64,000 nucleotides of DNA, from the NCBI GenBank assembly GCA_949130485.1, contig OX422183.1, positions 8,398,636-8,462,635 on the forward strand, given 5' to 3'. The notes beneath the pieces are model-generated. The model saw nothing but the letters and a program-made list of their open reading frames with translations, was not told the DNA's origin and searched no databases. Within the stretch, counting starts at the first letter, position 1. Each line of letters opens with the position of its first letter. The translations under genes were made by a program, and so were the position numbers. Of this stretch, positions 23,902 through 36,900 are shown one piece after another. This DNA is from Agelas oroides (Eukaryota; Porifera; Demospongiae; Agelasida; Agelasidae).

Positions 23902-24668
23902 AGTGTGTGATAAACAATGGCAGGTGTAGAATTTAACACAAAAGTCTTTGGTTTGGTTGGTTTGGTTGTTGTATTGTAGACTTTAATCAGTATAATTTCT
24001 GTGATGAGCTTACATAATAATGTTGTTTCACTTGTTTATCTTCCTTTCCCACATGAACTGGTCCATTCCCTCCTACTCAGGAAGTAAGTTAACTATTCGA
24101 ATGATACATGTGCACATTGCCATACAATGTCACTCGTAGACCAACATGCAAGAATTAGTAAGAAACTCTGCCAAATGCCGTCCATGTAGGTAGATAGTTT
24201 CTGCATATCTCCTCTTCTTATTTGCCTTCTCCCATCCCCCACCTTCTCTTTCCCTCCCATGTCCCACCCTCTTCCATGTCCTGTCTATCATTTATGACCT
24301 CACTGTCACAAGAGATTACAATACCACCTGCCCGTATTAGGTAACAAGCCAGATATGCAATAGAACAGTGATACACAACTAGTGTGTGATAAACAATGAC
24401 ATGTGCAGAAATTAACACAAAAATCTTTGGTTGGTATTGTCGTATATGTAGACTTTCGTTAGTATAATTTCTGTGATGAGGTTACATAATAATGTTGTTT
24501 CACTTGTTTATCTTGTTTTCCCACATGAACTGGTTCATTCCCTCCTACTTAGGGGGTAAGTTGACTATTAGAATGATACATGCGCACATTGTCATACAAT
24601 GTCACTTATAGGCAAACATGCAAGAATTAGTAAGAAACTCTGTCAAATGCCGTCCATGTAGGTAGATA

Positions 24669-25308
24669 CCGTATAGCTAGAAAGTTTCGCGGGGTAAAAT
24701 TTTCGCGGAAACTCATTCGACGAAGTTTTCGCGATTTTATTTTCGCGGATCCGTATCAGGACTAACCCCGCCCACTTAAATGATCTGCTGCACAGTTACG
24801 AGTCTCTATTATCTATGGCTGCACCGCCTATATAAGGGGTGGAGTCTATCACGTGCTATGCAGGAGCGATTCGAGTAGAAATGGCGGAGTATACCTTCGA
24901 AGCAATGGTTCGTAGCTATCACGTTTACCGCGAGATATGGAGCTCCACTGTCGGAGAGAGGTTATCGAAGCCGAAAACCGTTGGGACCCTTTTGCTGTGG
25001 CAGTGGAAAGATCTGGAGTAACCGTTGGCCACGTCCCAAGAAGAATATCGTCCATATGTTCTATGTTCTTGAGACGGGGTGGTCGTATAGACTGCGAAAT
25101 AACCGGAGATAGGCGCTATTCTGAAGACCTTTCCCAAGGAGGACTAGAGATCCCATGCAAGCTGACGCTAATGCGCGCTCGCATGCGAGATCAATGACGT
25201 AATATAGATCTAATGTTGTTATTTTTCGCGGATTAAAATTTTCGCGGGCGGAGACAAATCCGCGAAATCCGCGAAAATTTTACCCCGCGAAACTTTCTAG
25301 CTATACGG
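24669..25308 (+). mobile_element. 640-bp TA-flanked element with 41-bp perfect TIRs carrying a HIRAN-like frame
   Basis: The terminal repeats 24669-24709 and 25268-25308 are perfect over 41 bp, starting CCGTATAGCTAGAAAGTTTC. Several further TTTTCGCGG motifs lie just inside both ends. TA at 24667-24668 and 25309-25310 reconstructs the monomer sequence GTAGATACTTTCTC, so the target duplication is TA. Between the repeats lies one short coding-like segment (24881-25197). No transposase is visible. The six outermost bases, CCGTAT, are shared with the element at 50715-51105, suggesting that one transposase family moved both. Confidence 0.9.
24881..25197 (+). pseudogene. HIRAN-like domain reading frame, frameshifted, inside the TA element
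   Basis: From ATG 24881 the frame reads MAEYTFEAMVRSYHVYREIW..TVGERLS. After a one-base frame change at about 24967 it continues EAENRWDPFAVAVERSG, then VTVGHVPRRISSICSMFLR, then LSQGGLEIPCKLTL to a TGA at 25195-25197, about 105 residues in all. The pattern 'N.(x)DP.AVAV....VGHVPR' is the core signature of HIRAN domains, which bind DNA ends or stalled forks in HLTF/Rad5-type proteins. Recognition is from memory of the motif only. The frameshift and the loss of a few residues at the junction suggest that this copy is dead, or that a short intron or sequence error intervenes. It may be a captured host gene piece or cargo of the element family. Confidence 0.55.
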
Positions 25309-25310
25309 TA

Positions 25311-28300
25311 CTTTCTCTGTTTCTTCTCTTCTTATTCACCTTCTCCCATCCCCCACTTCTCTTTCCCTCCCATGTCCTGTCTATCATTTATGACCTCACT
25401 GTCACAAGAGATTACAATACCACCCACCCGTATTAGGAAACAAGCCGGATATGCAATAGAACAGTGACCATGATAACACACAACTAGTGTGTGATAAACA
25501 ATGGCATGTGCATAATTTGACACAACAGTCTTTGTCTGGTTTTGTCGTAGTGTAGACTTTCATCAGTATAATTTCTGTGATGAGGTTACATAATATTGTT
25601 GTTTCACTTGTTTATCTTCTTTTCCCACATGAACTGGTTCATTCACTCCTACTCAGTTTGTAAGTTGACTATTTGAATGATACATGTGCACATTACCATA
25701 CAATGTCGCTCGTAGGCCAACATGCAAGAATTAGTAAGAAACGCTGCCAAATGCCGTCCATGTAGGTAGATACTTTCTCCGTTTCTTCTCTTCTTATTCA
25801 CCTTCTTCCATCCCCCACTTCTCTTTCCCTCACATGTCCCACCCTCTTCCATGTCCTGTCTAGCATTTATGACCTCACTGTCACAAGAGATTACAATACC
25901 ACCTGCCCGTATTAGGTAACAAGCCAGATATGCAATAGAACAGTGATACACAACTAGTGTGTGATAAACAATGGCATATGCAGAAATTAACACAAAAAAA
26001 TCTTTGGTTGGTATTGTCGTATTGTAGACTTTCGTTAGTATAATTTCTGTGATGAGGTTACATAATATTGTTGTTTCACTTGTTTATCTTCTTTTCCAAC
26101 ATGAACTGGTTCATTCCCTCCTACTCAGCGGGTAAGTTGACTATTAGAATGATACATGCGCACATTGTCATACAATGTCACTTATAGGCAAACATGCAAG
26201 AATTAGTAAGAAACTCTGTCAAATGCCGTCCATGTAGGTAGATACTTTCTCCGTTTCTTCTCTTCTTATTCACCTTCTCCCATCCCCCACTTCTCTTTCC
26301 CTCCCATGTCCTGTCTATCATTTATGACCTCACTGTCACAAGAGATTACAATACCACCCACCCGTATTAGGAAACAAGCCGGATATGCAATAGAACAGTG
26401 ACCATGATAACACACAACTAGTGTGTGATAAACAATGGCATGTGCATAATTTGACACAACAGTCTTTGTCTGGTTTTGTCGTAGTGTAGACTTTCATCAG
26501 TATAATTTCTGTGATGAGGTTACATAATATTGTTGTTTCACTTGTTTATCTTCTTTTCCAACATGAACTGGTTCATTCCCTCCTACTCAGCGGGTAAGTT
26601 GACTATTAGAATGATACATGCGCACATTGTCATACAATGTCACTTATAGGCAAACATGCAAGAATTAGTAAGAAACTCTGTCAAATGCCGTCCATGTAGG
26701 TAGATACTTTCTCTGTTTCTTCTCTTCTTATTCACCTTCTCCCATCCCCCACTTCTCTTTCCCTCCCATGTCCTGTCTATCATTTATGACCTCACTGTCA
26801 CAAGAGATTACAATACCACCCACCCGTATTAGGAAACAAGCCGGATATGCAATAGAACAGTGACCATGATAACACACAACTAGTGTGTGATAAACAATGG
26901 CATGTGCATAATTTGACACAACAGTCTTTGTCTGGTTTTGTCGTAGTGTAGACTTTCATCAGTATAATTTCTGTGATGAGGTTACATAATATTGTTGTTT
27001 CACTTGTTTATCTTCTTTTCCCACATGAACTGGTTCATTCACTCCTACTCAGTTTGTAAGTTGACTATTTGAATGATACATGTGCACATTACCATACAAT
27101 GTCGCTCGTAGGCCAACATGCAAGAATTAGTAAGAAACGCTGCCAAATGCCGTCCATGTAGGTAGATACTTTCTCCGTTTCTTCTCTTCTTATTCACCTT
27201 CTTCCATCCCCCACTTCTCTTTCCCTCACATGTCCCACCCTCTTCCATGTCCTGTCTAGCATTTATGACCTCACTGTCACAAGAGATTACAATACCACCT
27301 GCCCGTATTAGGTAACAAGCCAGATATGCAATAGAACAGTGATACACAACTAGTGTGTGATAAACAATGGCATGTGCAGAAATTAACACAAAAAAATCTT
27401 TGGTTGGTATTGTCGTATTGTAGACTTTCGTTAGTATAATTTCTGTGATGAGGTTACATAATATTGTTGTTTCACTTGTTTATCTTCTTTTCCAACATGA
27501 ACTGGTTCATTCCCTCCTACTCAGCGGGTAAGTTGACTATTAGAATGATACATGCGCACATTGTCATACAATGTCACTTATAGGCAAACATGCAAGAATT
27601 AGTAAGAAACTCTGTCAAATGCCGTCCATGTAGGTAGATACTTTCTCTGTTTCTTCTCTTCTTATTCACCTTCTCCCATCCCCCACTTCTCTTTCCCTCC
27701 CATGTCCTGTCTATCATTTATGACCTCACTGTCACAAGAGATTACAATACCACCCACCCGTATTAGGAAACAAGCCGGATATGCAATAGAACAGTGACCA
27801 TGATAACACACAACTAGTGTGTGATAAACAATGGCATGTGCATAATTTGACACAACAGTCTTTGTCTGGTTTTGTCGTAGTGTAGACTTTCATCAGTATA
27901 ATTTCTGTGATGAGGTTACATAATATTGTTGTTTCACTTGTTTATCTTCTTTTCCCACATGAACTGGTTCATTCACTCCTACTCAGTTTGTAAGTTGACT
28001 ATTTGAATGATACATGTGCACATTACCATACAATGTCGCTCGTAGGCCAACATGCAAGAATTAGTAAGAAACGCTGCCAAATGCCGTCCATGTAGGTAGA
28101 TACTTTCTCCGTTTCTTCTCTTCTTATTCACCTTCTTCCATCCCCCACTTCTCTTTCCCTCACATGTCCCACCCTCTTCCATGTCCTGTCTAGCATTTAT
28201 GACCTCACTGTCACAAGAGATTACAATACCACCTGCCCGTATTAGGTAACAAGCCAGATATGCAATAGAACAGTGATACACAACTAGTGTGTGATAAACA

Positions 28301-31150
28301 ATGGCATGTGCAGAAATTAACACAAAAAAATCTTTGGTTGGTATTGTCGTATTGTAGACTTTCGTTAGTATAATTTCTGTGATGAGGTTACATAATATTG
28401 TTGTTTCACTTGTTTATCTTCTTTTCCAACATGAACTGGTTCATTCCCTCCTACTCAGCGGGTAAGTTGACTATTAGAATGATACATGCGCACATTGTCA
28501 TACAATGTCACTTATAGGCAAACATGCAAGAATTAGTAAGAAACTCTGTCAAATGCCGTCCATGTAGGTAGATACTTTCTCTGTTTCTTCTCTTCTTATT
28601 CACCTTCTCCCATCCCCCACTTCTCTTTCCCTCCCATGTCCTGTCTATCATTTATGACCTCACTGTCACAAGAGATTACAATACCACCCACCCGTATTAG
28701 GAAACAAGCCGGATATGCAATAGAACAGTGACCATGATAACACACAACTAGTGTGTGATAAACAATGGCATGTGCATAATTTGACACAACAGTCTTTGTC
28801 TGGTTTTGTCGTAGTGTAGACTTTCATCAGTATAATTTCTGTGATGAGGTTACATAATATTGTTGTTTCACTTGTTTATCTTCTTTTCCCACATGAACTG
28901 GTTCATTCACACCTACTCAGTTTGTAAGTTGACTATTTGAATGATACATGTGCACATTACCATACAATGTCGCTCGTAGGCCAACATGCAAGAATTAGTA
29001 AGAAACGCTGCCAAATGCCGTCCATGTAGGTAGATACTTTCTCCGTTTCTTCTCTTCTTATTCACCTTCTTCCATCCCCCACTTCTCTTTCCCTCACATG
29101 TCCCACCCTCTTCCATGTCCTGTCTAGCATTTATGACCTCACTGTCACAAGAGATTACAATACCACCTGCCCGTATTAGGTAACAAGCCAGATATGCAAT
29201 AGAACAGTGATACACAACTAGTGTGTGATAAACAATGGCATGTGCAGAAATTAACACAAAAAAATCTTTGGTTGGTATTGTCGTATTGTAGACTTTCGTT
29301 AGTATAATTTCTGTGATGAGGTTACATAATATTGTTGTTTCACTTGTTTATCTTCTTTTCCAACATGAACTGGTTCATTCCCTCCTACTCAGCGGGTAAG
29401 TTGACTATTAGAATGATACATGCGCACATTGTCATACAATGTCACTTATAGGCAAACATGCAAGAATTAGTAAGAAACTCTGTCAAATGCCGTCCATGTA
29501 GGTAGATACTTTCTCCGTTTCTTCTCTTCTTATTCACCTTCTCCCATCCCCCACTTCTCTTTCCCTCCCATGTCCTGTCTATCATTTATGACCTCACTGT
29601 CACAAGAGATTACAATACCACCCACCCGTATTAGGAAACAAGCCGGATATGCAATAGAACAGTGACCATGATAACACACAACTAGTGTGTGATAAACAAT
29701 GGCATGTGCATAATTTGACACAACAGTCTTTGTCTGGTTTTGTCGTAGTGTAGACTTTCATCAGTATAATTTCTGTGATGAGGTTGCATAATATTGTTGT
29801 TTCACTTGTTTATCTTCTTTTCCCACATGAACTGGTTCATTCACTCCTACTCAGTTTGTAAGTTGACTATTTGAATGATACATGTGCACATTACCATACA
29901 ATGTCGCTCGTAGGCCAACATGCAAGAATTAGTAAGAAACGCTGCCAAATGCCGTCCTTGTAGGTAGATACTTTCTCCGTTTCTTCTCTTCTTATTCACC
30001 TTCTTCCATCCCCCACTTCTCTTTCCCTCACATGTCCCACCCTCTTCCATGTCCTGTCTAGCATTTATGACCTCACTGTCACAAGAGATTACAATACCAC
30101 CTGCCCATATTAGGTAACAAGCCAGATATGCAATAGAACAGTGATACACAACTAGTGTGTGATAAACAATGGCATGTGCAGAAATTAACACAAAAAAATC
30201 TTTGGTTGGTATTGTCGTATTGTAGACTTTCGTTAGTATAATTTCTGTGATGAGGTTACATAATATTGTTGTTTCACTTGTTTATCTTCTTTTCCAACAT
30301 GAACTGGTTCATTCCCTCCTACTCAGCGGGTAAGTTGACTATTAGAATGATACATGCGCACATTGTCATACAATGTCACTGATAGGCAAACATGCAAGAA
30401 TTAGTAAGAAACTCTGTCAAATGCCGTCCATGTAGGTAGATACTTTCTCCGTTTCTTCTCTTCTTATTCACCTTCTCCCATCCCCCACTTCTCTTTCCCT
30501 CCCATGTCCTGTCTATCATTTATGACCTTACTGTCACAAGAGATTACAATACCACCCACCCGTATTAGGAAACAAGCCGGATATGCAATAGAACAGTGAC
30601 CATGATAACACACAACTAGTGTGTGATAAACAATGGCATGTGCATAATTTGACACAACAGTCTTTGTCTGGTTTTGTCGTAGTGTAGACTTTCATCAGTA
30701 TAATTTCTGTGATGAGGTTACATAATATTGTTGTTTCACTTGTTTATCTTCTTTTCCCACATGAACTGGTTCATTCACTCCTACTCAGTTTGTAAGTTGA
30801 CTATTTGAATGATACATGTGCACATTACCATACAATGTCGCTCGTAGGCCAACATGCAAGAATTAGTAAGAAACGCTGCCAAATGCCGTCCATGTAGGTA
30901 GATACTTTCTCCGTTTCTTCTCTTCTTATTCACCTTCTTCCATCCCCCACTTCTCTTTCCCTCACTTCTCTTTCCCTCACATGTCCCACCCTCTTCCATG
31001 TCCTGTCTAGCATTTATGACCTCACTGTCACAAGAGATTACAATACCACCCACCCGTATTAGGAAACAAGCCAGATATGCAATAGAACAGTGACCATGAT
31101 AATACACAACTAGTGTGTGATAAATAATGGCATGTGCAGAAATTAACACA
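25311..31150 (+). repeat. Higher-order satellite block, 934-bp dimers
   Basis: Two monomer types alternate: one with CAG-TTT-GTAAG at its junction and one with CAG-CGG-GTAAG. Corresponding points recur at exactly 934-bp steps, for example 27045, 27979, 28913, 29847 and 30781 for one type, and 26728, 27662, 28596, 29530 and 30464 for the other. Copies differ by only a few bases, so the block expanded recently. Around 26266-26728 two CGG-type monomers follow each other (462-bp step), the footprint of an out-of-register exchange. Confidence 0.9.
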
Positions 31151-33027
31151 AAAGTCTTTTGCTGGTATTGTCGTATTGTAGACTTTCGTTAGTATAATTT
31201 CTATGATGAGGTTACATAATAATGTTGTTTCACTTGTTTATCTTCTTTTCCCACATGAACTGGTTCATTCCTTCCTACTTAGGTGGTAAGTTGACTATTC
31301 GAATGATACAGGTGCACATTGCCATACAATGTCACTCGTAGGCCAACAAGCAAGAATTAGTAAGAAACTCTGCCAAATGCCGTCCATGTAGGTAGATACA
31401 TTCTGCATATCTCCTCTTCTTATTTGCCTTCTCCCATCACCCACCTTCTCTTTCCCTCCCATGTCCTGTCTATCATTTATGACCTCACTGTCACAAGAGA
31501 TTACAATACCACCCACCCATATTAGGAAACAAGCCAGATATGCAATAGAACAGTGGCCATGATAATACACAACTAGCGTGTGATAAACAATGGCATGTGC
31601 ATAATTTGACACAACAGTCTTTGTCTGGTTTTGTCGTATTGTAGACCTTCATCAGCATAACTTCTGTGATGAGGTTACATAATAATGTTGTTTGACTTGT
31701 TCATCTTCTTTTCCCACATGAACTGGTTCATTCCATCCTACTCAGATGGTAAGCTGACTATTCGAATGATACATGTGCACATTGCCATACAATGTCACTC
31801 GTAGTCCAACATGCAAGAATTAGTAAGAAACTCTGCCAAATGCCGTCCATGTAGGTAGATACTTTCTGCATATCTCCTCTTCTTATTTGCCTTCTCCCAT
31901 CCCCCACCTTCTCTTTCCCTCCCATGTCCCACCCTCTTCCATGTCCTGTCTATCATTTATGACCTCACTGTCACAAGAGATTACAATACCACCCGCCCGT
32001 ATTAGGTAACAAGCCATATATGCAATAGAACAGTGATACACAACTAGTGTGTGATAAACAATGGCATGTGCAGAAATTAACACAAAATTCTTTTGTTGGT
32101 ATCGTCGTATTGTAGACTTTCGTTAGTATAATTTCTGTGATGAGGTTACATAATAATGTTGTTTCACTTGTTTATCTTCTTTTCCCACATGAACTGGTTC
32201 ATTCCCTCCTACTTAGGCGGTAAGTTGACTATTCAAATGATACATGTGCACATTGCCATACAATGTCACTCGTAGGCCATCATGCAAAATTAGTAAGAAA
32301 CTCTGCCAAATGCCATCCATGTAGGTAGATACTTTCTGCATATCTCCTCTTCTTATTTGCCTTCTCCCATCCCCCACCTTCTCTTTCCCTCCCATGTCCT
32401 GTCTATCATTTATGACCTCACTGTCACAAGAGATTACAATACCACCCACCCGTATTAGGAAAGAAGCCAGATATGCAATAGAACAGTGATACACAACTAG
32501 TATGTGATAAACAGTGGCATGTGCAGAAATTAACACAAAATTCTTTTGTTGGTATCGTCGTATTGTAGACTTTCGTTAGTATAATTTCTGTGATGAGGTT
32601 ACATAATATTGTTGTTTCACTTGTTTATCTTCGTTTCCCACATGAACTGGTTCATTCCTTCCTACTTAGGCGGTAAGTTGACTATTCGAATGATACATGT
32701 GCACATTGCCATACAATGTCACTCGTAGGCCAACAAGCAAGAATTAGTAAGAAAGTCTGTCAAATGCCGTCCATGTAGGTAGATAGTTTCTGCATATCTC
32801 CTCTTCTTATTTGCCTTCTCCCATCCCCCACTTCTCTTTCCCTCCCATGTCCCACTGTTTTCCATGTCCTGTCTATCATTTATGACCTCACTGTCACAAG
32901 AGATTACAATACCACCTGCCCGTATTAGGAAACAAGCCAGATATGCAATAGAAGAGTGATACATAACTAGTGTGTGATAAACAATGGCATGTGCAGAAAT
33001 TAACACAAAAGTCTTTGGTTGGTATCA

Positions 33028-33978
33028 GTAACCCTCGGCGCGCATGCGCAGCGAGGGTTACAGTACTTCGTTTGTCTGTGTGTCTGTCTGTGTGTCTGTG
33101 TGTTACAACTAGCTTGGCTTACCAGGCGGCTAAATCTCTGAAGTTTGAACACAGATAGGCTTTAAACTGAATGAGGATGTGTTTAAATTGAGCCGATTTC
33201 ACCAAGAACGTTTCGTTCAAGAGTTATGCTGCAGTTCATTTGCCACAGCGACCGCTAGTCGGCCATATTCTGGTCTGGGAACGAGTTCACGCGCCCTGGG
33301 CTGGGTGGGGTCTGGGCACGAGACTAGTCAACTTTGACCTTCTAACTTGACAATATTGATTGAAACCGGCTTATAAGTCGGAGCTGTGAGTATCCAGTGG
33401 TAGAATCAGACCGTTTGAAATTGCTAGTCCGCTACGATGTATAGCGAGCAGCGAATGGCAATTAGAAATGGCTTACTTGGCAGTGATAAGCTACTGAGAT
33501 AAACCAATCCAGCCTAGTTACACGCTATGTACACAATTCAAACCACTGACTGGCACTGCCCAGGGCTTGCTAGCACGCTTGTTAACTTTGACCCGACTTG
33601 ACAACGCTGATTATGAGCAATTTATACCATTGAGCTGTTTTGTCACTGCTCTGTTGACTTCAGAGATAGCCTGTGATTGTCGTTATAATATGCAATGATT
33701 TAAGACTATAATAAGCCTGGTATGCATAAATAGAACTTACCATGAACAAAATTTGTTAAACCTCATCAGATGCAGAGGAGGTTGGACACACACATGCTCT
33801 GATATAACTTGCGCAGTTACGTACATGTACTGCCCTAATTGCATTCTCCATTGCATTCCAGCTTACAATTAGCTGCTGAAATGAACTAGCTCTACATCTA
33901 TAACCGCTAGCCCCATGTCATCCCCAGCATGAATTGCACCCAGTATCTGCGCCGAGGGTTCAGCACTTCAGTGCTTTT
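33028..33978. mobile_element. ~950-bp element with AACCCTCGGCGC inverted ends in the satellite
   Basis: Splits a monomer between GGTTGGTATCA and CATTGTATTGTAG. Near the left end is AACCCTCGGCGC, and near the right end its complement GCGCCGAGGGTT. The left end itself forms a hairpin (GTAACCCTCG ... CGAGGGTTAC with a GCGC-rich loop), followed by a TGTC/TGTG-rich run at about 33070-33110. Flanks suggest a 2-3 bp duplication (CA or TCA). No coding frame is recognised. Confidence 0.7.
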
Positions 33979-36900
33979 CATTGTATTGTAGACTTTCGTT
34001 AGTACAATTTCTGTGATGAGGTTACATAATATTGTTGTTTCACTTGTTTATCTTGTTTTCCCACATGAACTGGTTCATTCACTCCTACTCAGTTTGTAAG
34101 TTGACTATTTGAATGATACATGTGCACATTGCCATACAATGTCGCTCGTATGCCAACATGCAAGAATTAGTAAGAAACGCTGCCAAATGCCGTCCATGTA
34201 GGTAGATACTTTCTCCGTTTCTTCTCTTCTTATTCACCTTCTTCCATCCCCCACTTCTCTTTCCCTCCCTTGTCCTGTCTAGCGTTTATGACCTCACTGT
34301 CACAAGAGATTACAATACCACCCACCCGTATTAAGAAACAAGCCGGATATGCAATAGAACAGTGACCATGATAATACCCAACTAGTGTGTGATAAACAAT
34401 GGCATGTGCATAATTTGACACAACAGTCTTTGTCTGGTTTTGTCGTATTGTAGACTTTCGTTAGTATAATCTCTGTGATGAGGTTACATAATAATGTTTT
34501 TTCACTTGTTTATCTTCTTTTCCCACATGTACTTGTTCATTCCCTCCTACTTAGGTGGTAAGTTGACTATTCGAATGATACATGTGCACATTGCCATACA
34601 ATGTCACTCATAGGCAAACATGCAAGAATTAGTAAGAAAGTCTGTCAAATGCTGTCCATGTAGGTAGATACTTTCTGCATATCTCCTCTTCTTATTTGCC
34701 TTCTCCCATCCCCCACTTCTCTTTCCCTCCCATGTCCCACCCTCTTCCATGTCCTGTCTATCATTTATGACCTCACTGTCACAAGAGATTACAATACCAC
34801 CCACCCGTATTAGGAAACAAGCCAGATATGCAATAGAACAGTGATACACAACTAGTGTGTGATAAACAGTGGCATGTGCAGAAATTAACACAAAAGTCTT
34901 TGGTTGGAATTGTCGTATTGTAGACTTTCGTTAGTATAATTTCTGTTATGAGGGGTTACATAATAATGTTGTTTCACTTGTTTATCTTCTTTTCCCACAT
35001 GAACTGGTTCATTCCCTCCTACTCAGATGGTAAGCTGACTATTAGAATGATACATGCGCACATTGTCATACAATGTCACTCATAGGCAAACATGCAAGAA
35101 TTGGTAAGAAAGTCTGTCAAATGCTATCCATGTAGGTAGATACTTTCTGCATATCTCCTCTTCTTATTTGCCTTCTCCCATCCCCCACTTCTCTTTCCCT
35201 CCCATGTCCCACCCTCTTCCATGTCCTGTCTATCATTTATGGCCTCACTGTCACAAGAGATTACAATACCACCCACCCGTATTAGGAAACAAGCCAGATA
35301 TGCAATAGAAGAGTGATACACAACTAGTGTGTGATAAACAATGGCATGTGCAGAAATTAACACAAAAGTCTTTGGTTGGTATCGTCGTATTGTAGACTTT
35401 CGTTAGTATAATTTCTGTGATGAGGGGTTACATAATAATGTTGTTTCACTTGTTTATCTTCTTTTCCCACATGAACTGGTTCATTCCCTCCTACTCAGAT
35501 GGTAAGCTGACTATTAGAATGATACATGCGCACATTGTCATACAATGTCACTCATAGGCAAACATGCAAGAATTAGTAAGAAAGTCTGTCAAATGCTGTC
35601 CATGTAGGTAGACACTTTCTGCATATCTCCTCTTCTTATTTGCCTTCTCCCATCCCCCACTTCTCTTTCCCTCCCATGTCCCACCCTCTTCCATGTCCTG
35701 TCTATCATTTATGACCTCACTGTCACAAGAGATTACAATACCACCCACCCGTATTAGGAAACAAGCCAGATATGCAATAGAACAGTGATACACAACTAGT
35801 GTGTGATAAACAATGGCATGTGCAGAAATTAACACAAAAGTCTTTGGTTGGTATCGTCGTATTGTAGACTTTCGTTAGTATAATTTCTGTGATGAGGGGT
35901 TACATAATAATGTTGTTTCACTTGTTTATCTTCTTTTCCCACATGAACTGGTTCATTCCCTCCTACTCAGTTTGTAAGTTGACTATTCAAATGATACATG
36001 TGCACATTGCCATACAATGTCACTCATAGGCAAACATGCAAGAATTAGTAAGAAACTCTGCCAAATGCCGTCCATGTAGGTAGATACATTCTGCATATCT
36101 CCTCTTCTTATTTGCCTTCTCCCATCCCCCACCTTCTCTTTCCCTCCCATGTCCTGTCTATCATTTATGACCTCACTGTCTCAAGAGATTACAATACCAC
36201 CCACCCGTATTAGGAAACAAGCCGGATATGCAATAGAACAGTGACCATGATAATACACAACTAGTGTGTGATAAACAATGTCATGTGCATAATTTTACAC
36301 AACAGTCTTTGTCTGGTTTTGTCGTATTGTAGACTTTCATCAGCATAACTTCTGTGATGAGGTTACATAATAATGTTGTTTGACTTGTTCATCTTCTTTT
36401 CCCACATGAACTGGTCCATTCCCTCCTACTCAGATAGTAAGCTGACTATTAGAATGATACATGCGCACATTGTCATACAATGTCACTCATAGGCAAACAT
36501 GCAAGAATTAGTAAGAAACTCTGCCAAATGCCGTCCATGTAGTAGATACTTTCTCCGTTTCTCCTCATCTTATTCACCTTCTCCCATCCAGCACTTCACT
36601 TTCCCTCCCATGTCCCACTGTTTTCCATGTCCTGTCTATCATTTATGACCTCACTGTCACAAGAGATTACAATACCACCCACCCATATTAGGAAACAAGC
36701 CAGATATGCAATACAACAGTGATACACAACTAGTGTGTGATAAACAATGGCATGTGCAGAAATTAACACAAAAGTCTTTGGTTAGTATCATTGTATTGTA
36801 GACTTTCGTTAGTATAATTTCTGTGATGAGGTTACATAATAATGTTGTTTGACTTGTTCATCTTCTTTTCCCACATGAACTGGTCCATTCCCTCCTACTC

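Noticed and set aside
23550-23939. Minus-strand 129-codon frame in the CAG..CTG element
   Set aside because: It runs from satellite sequence into the transposon across the insertion junction, so it cannot be an ancestral gene.
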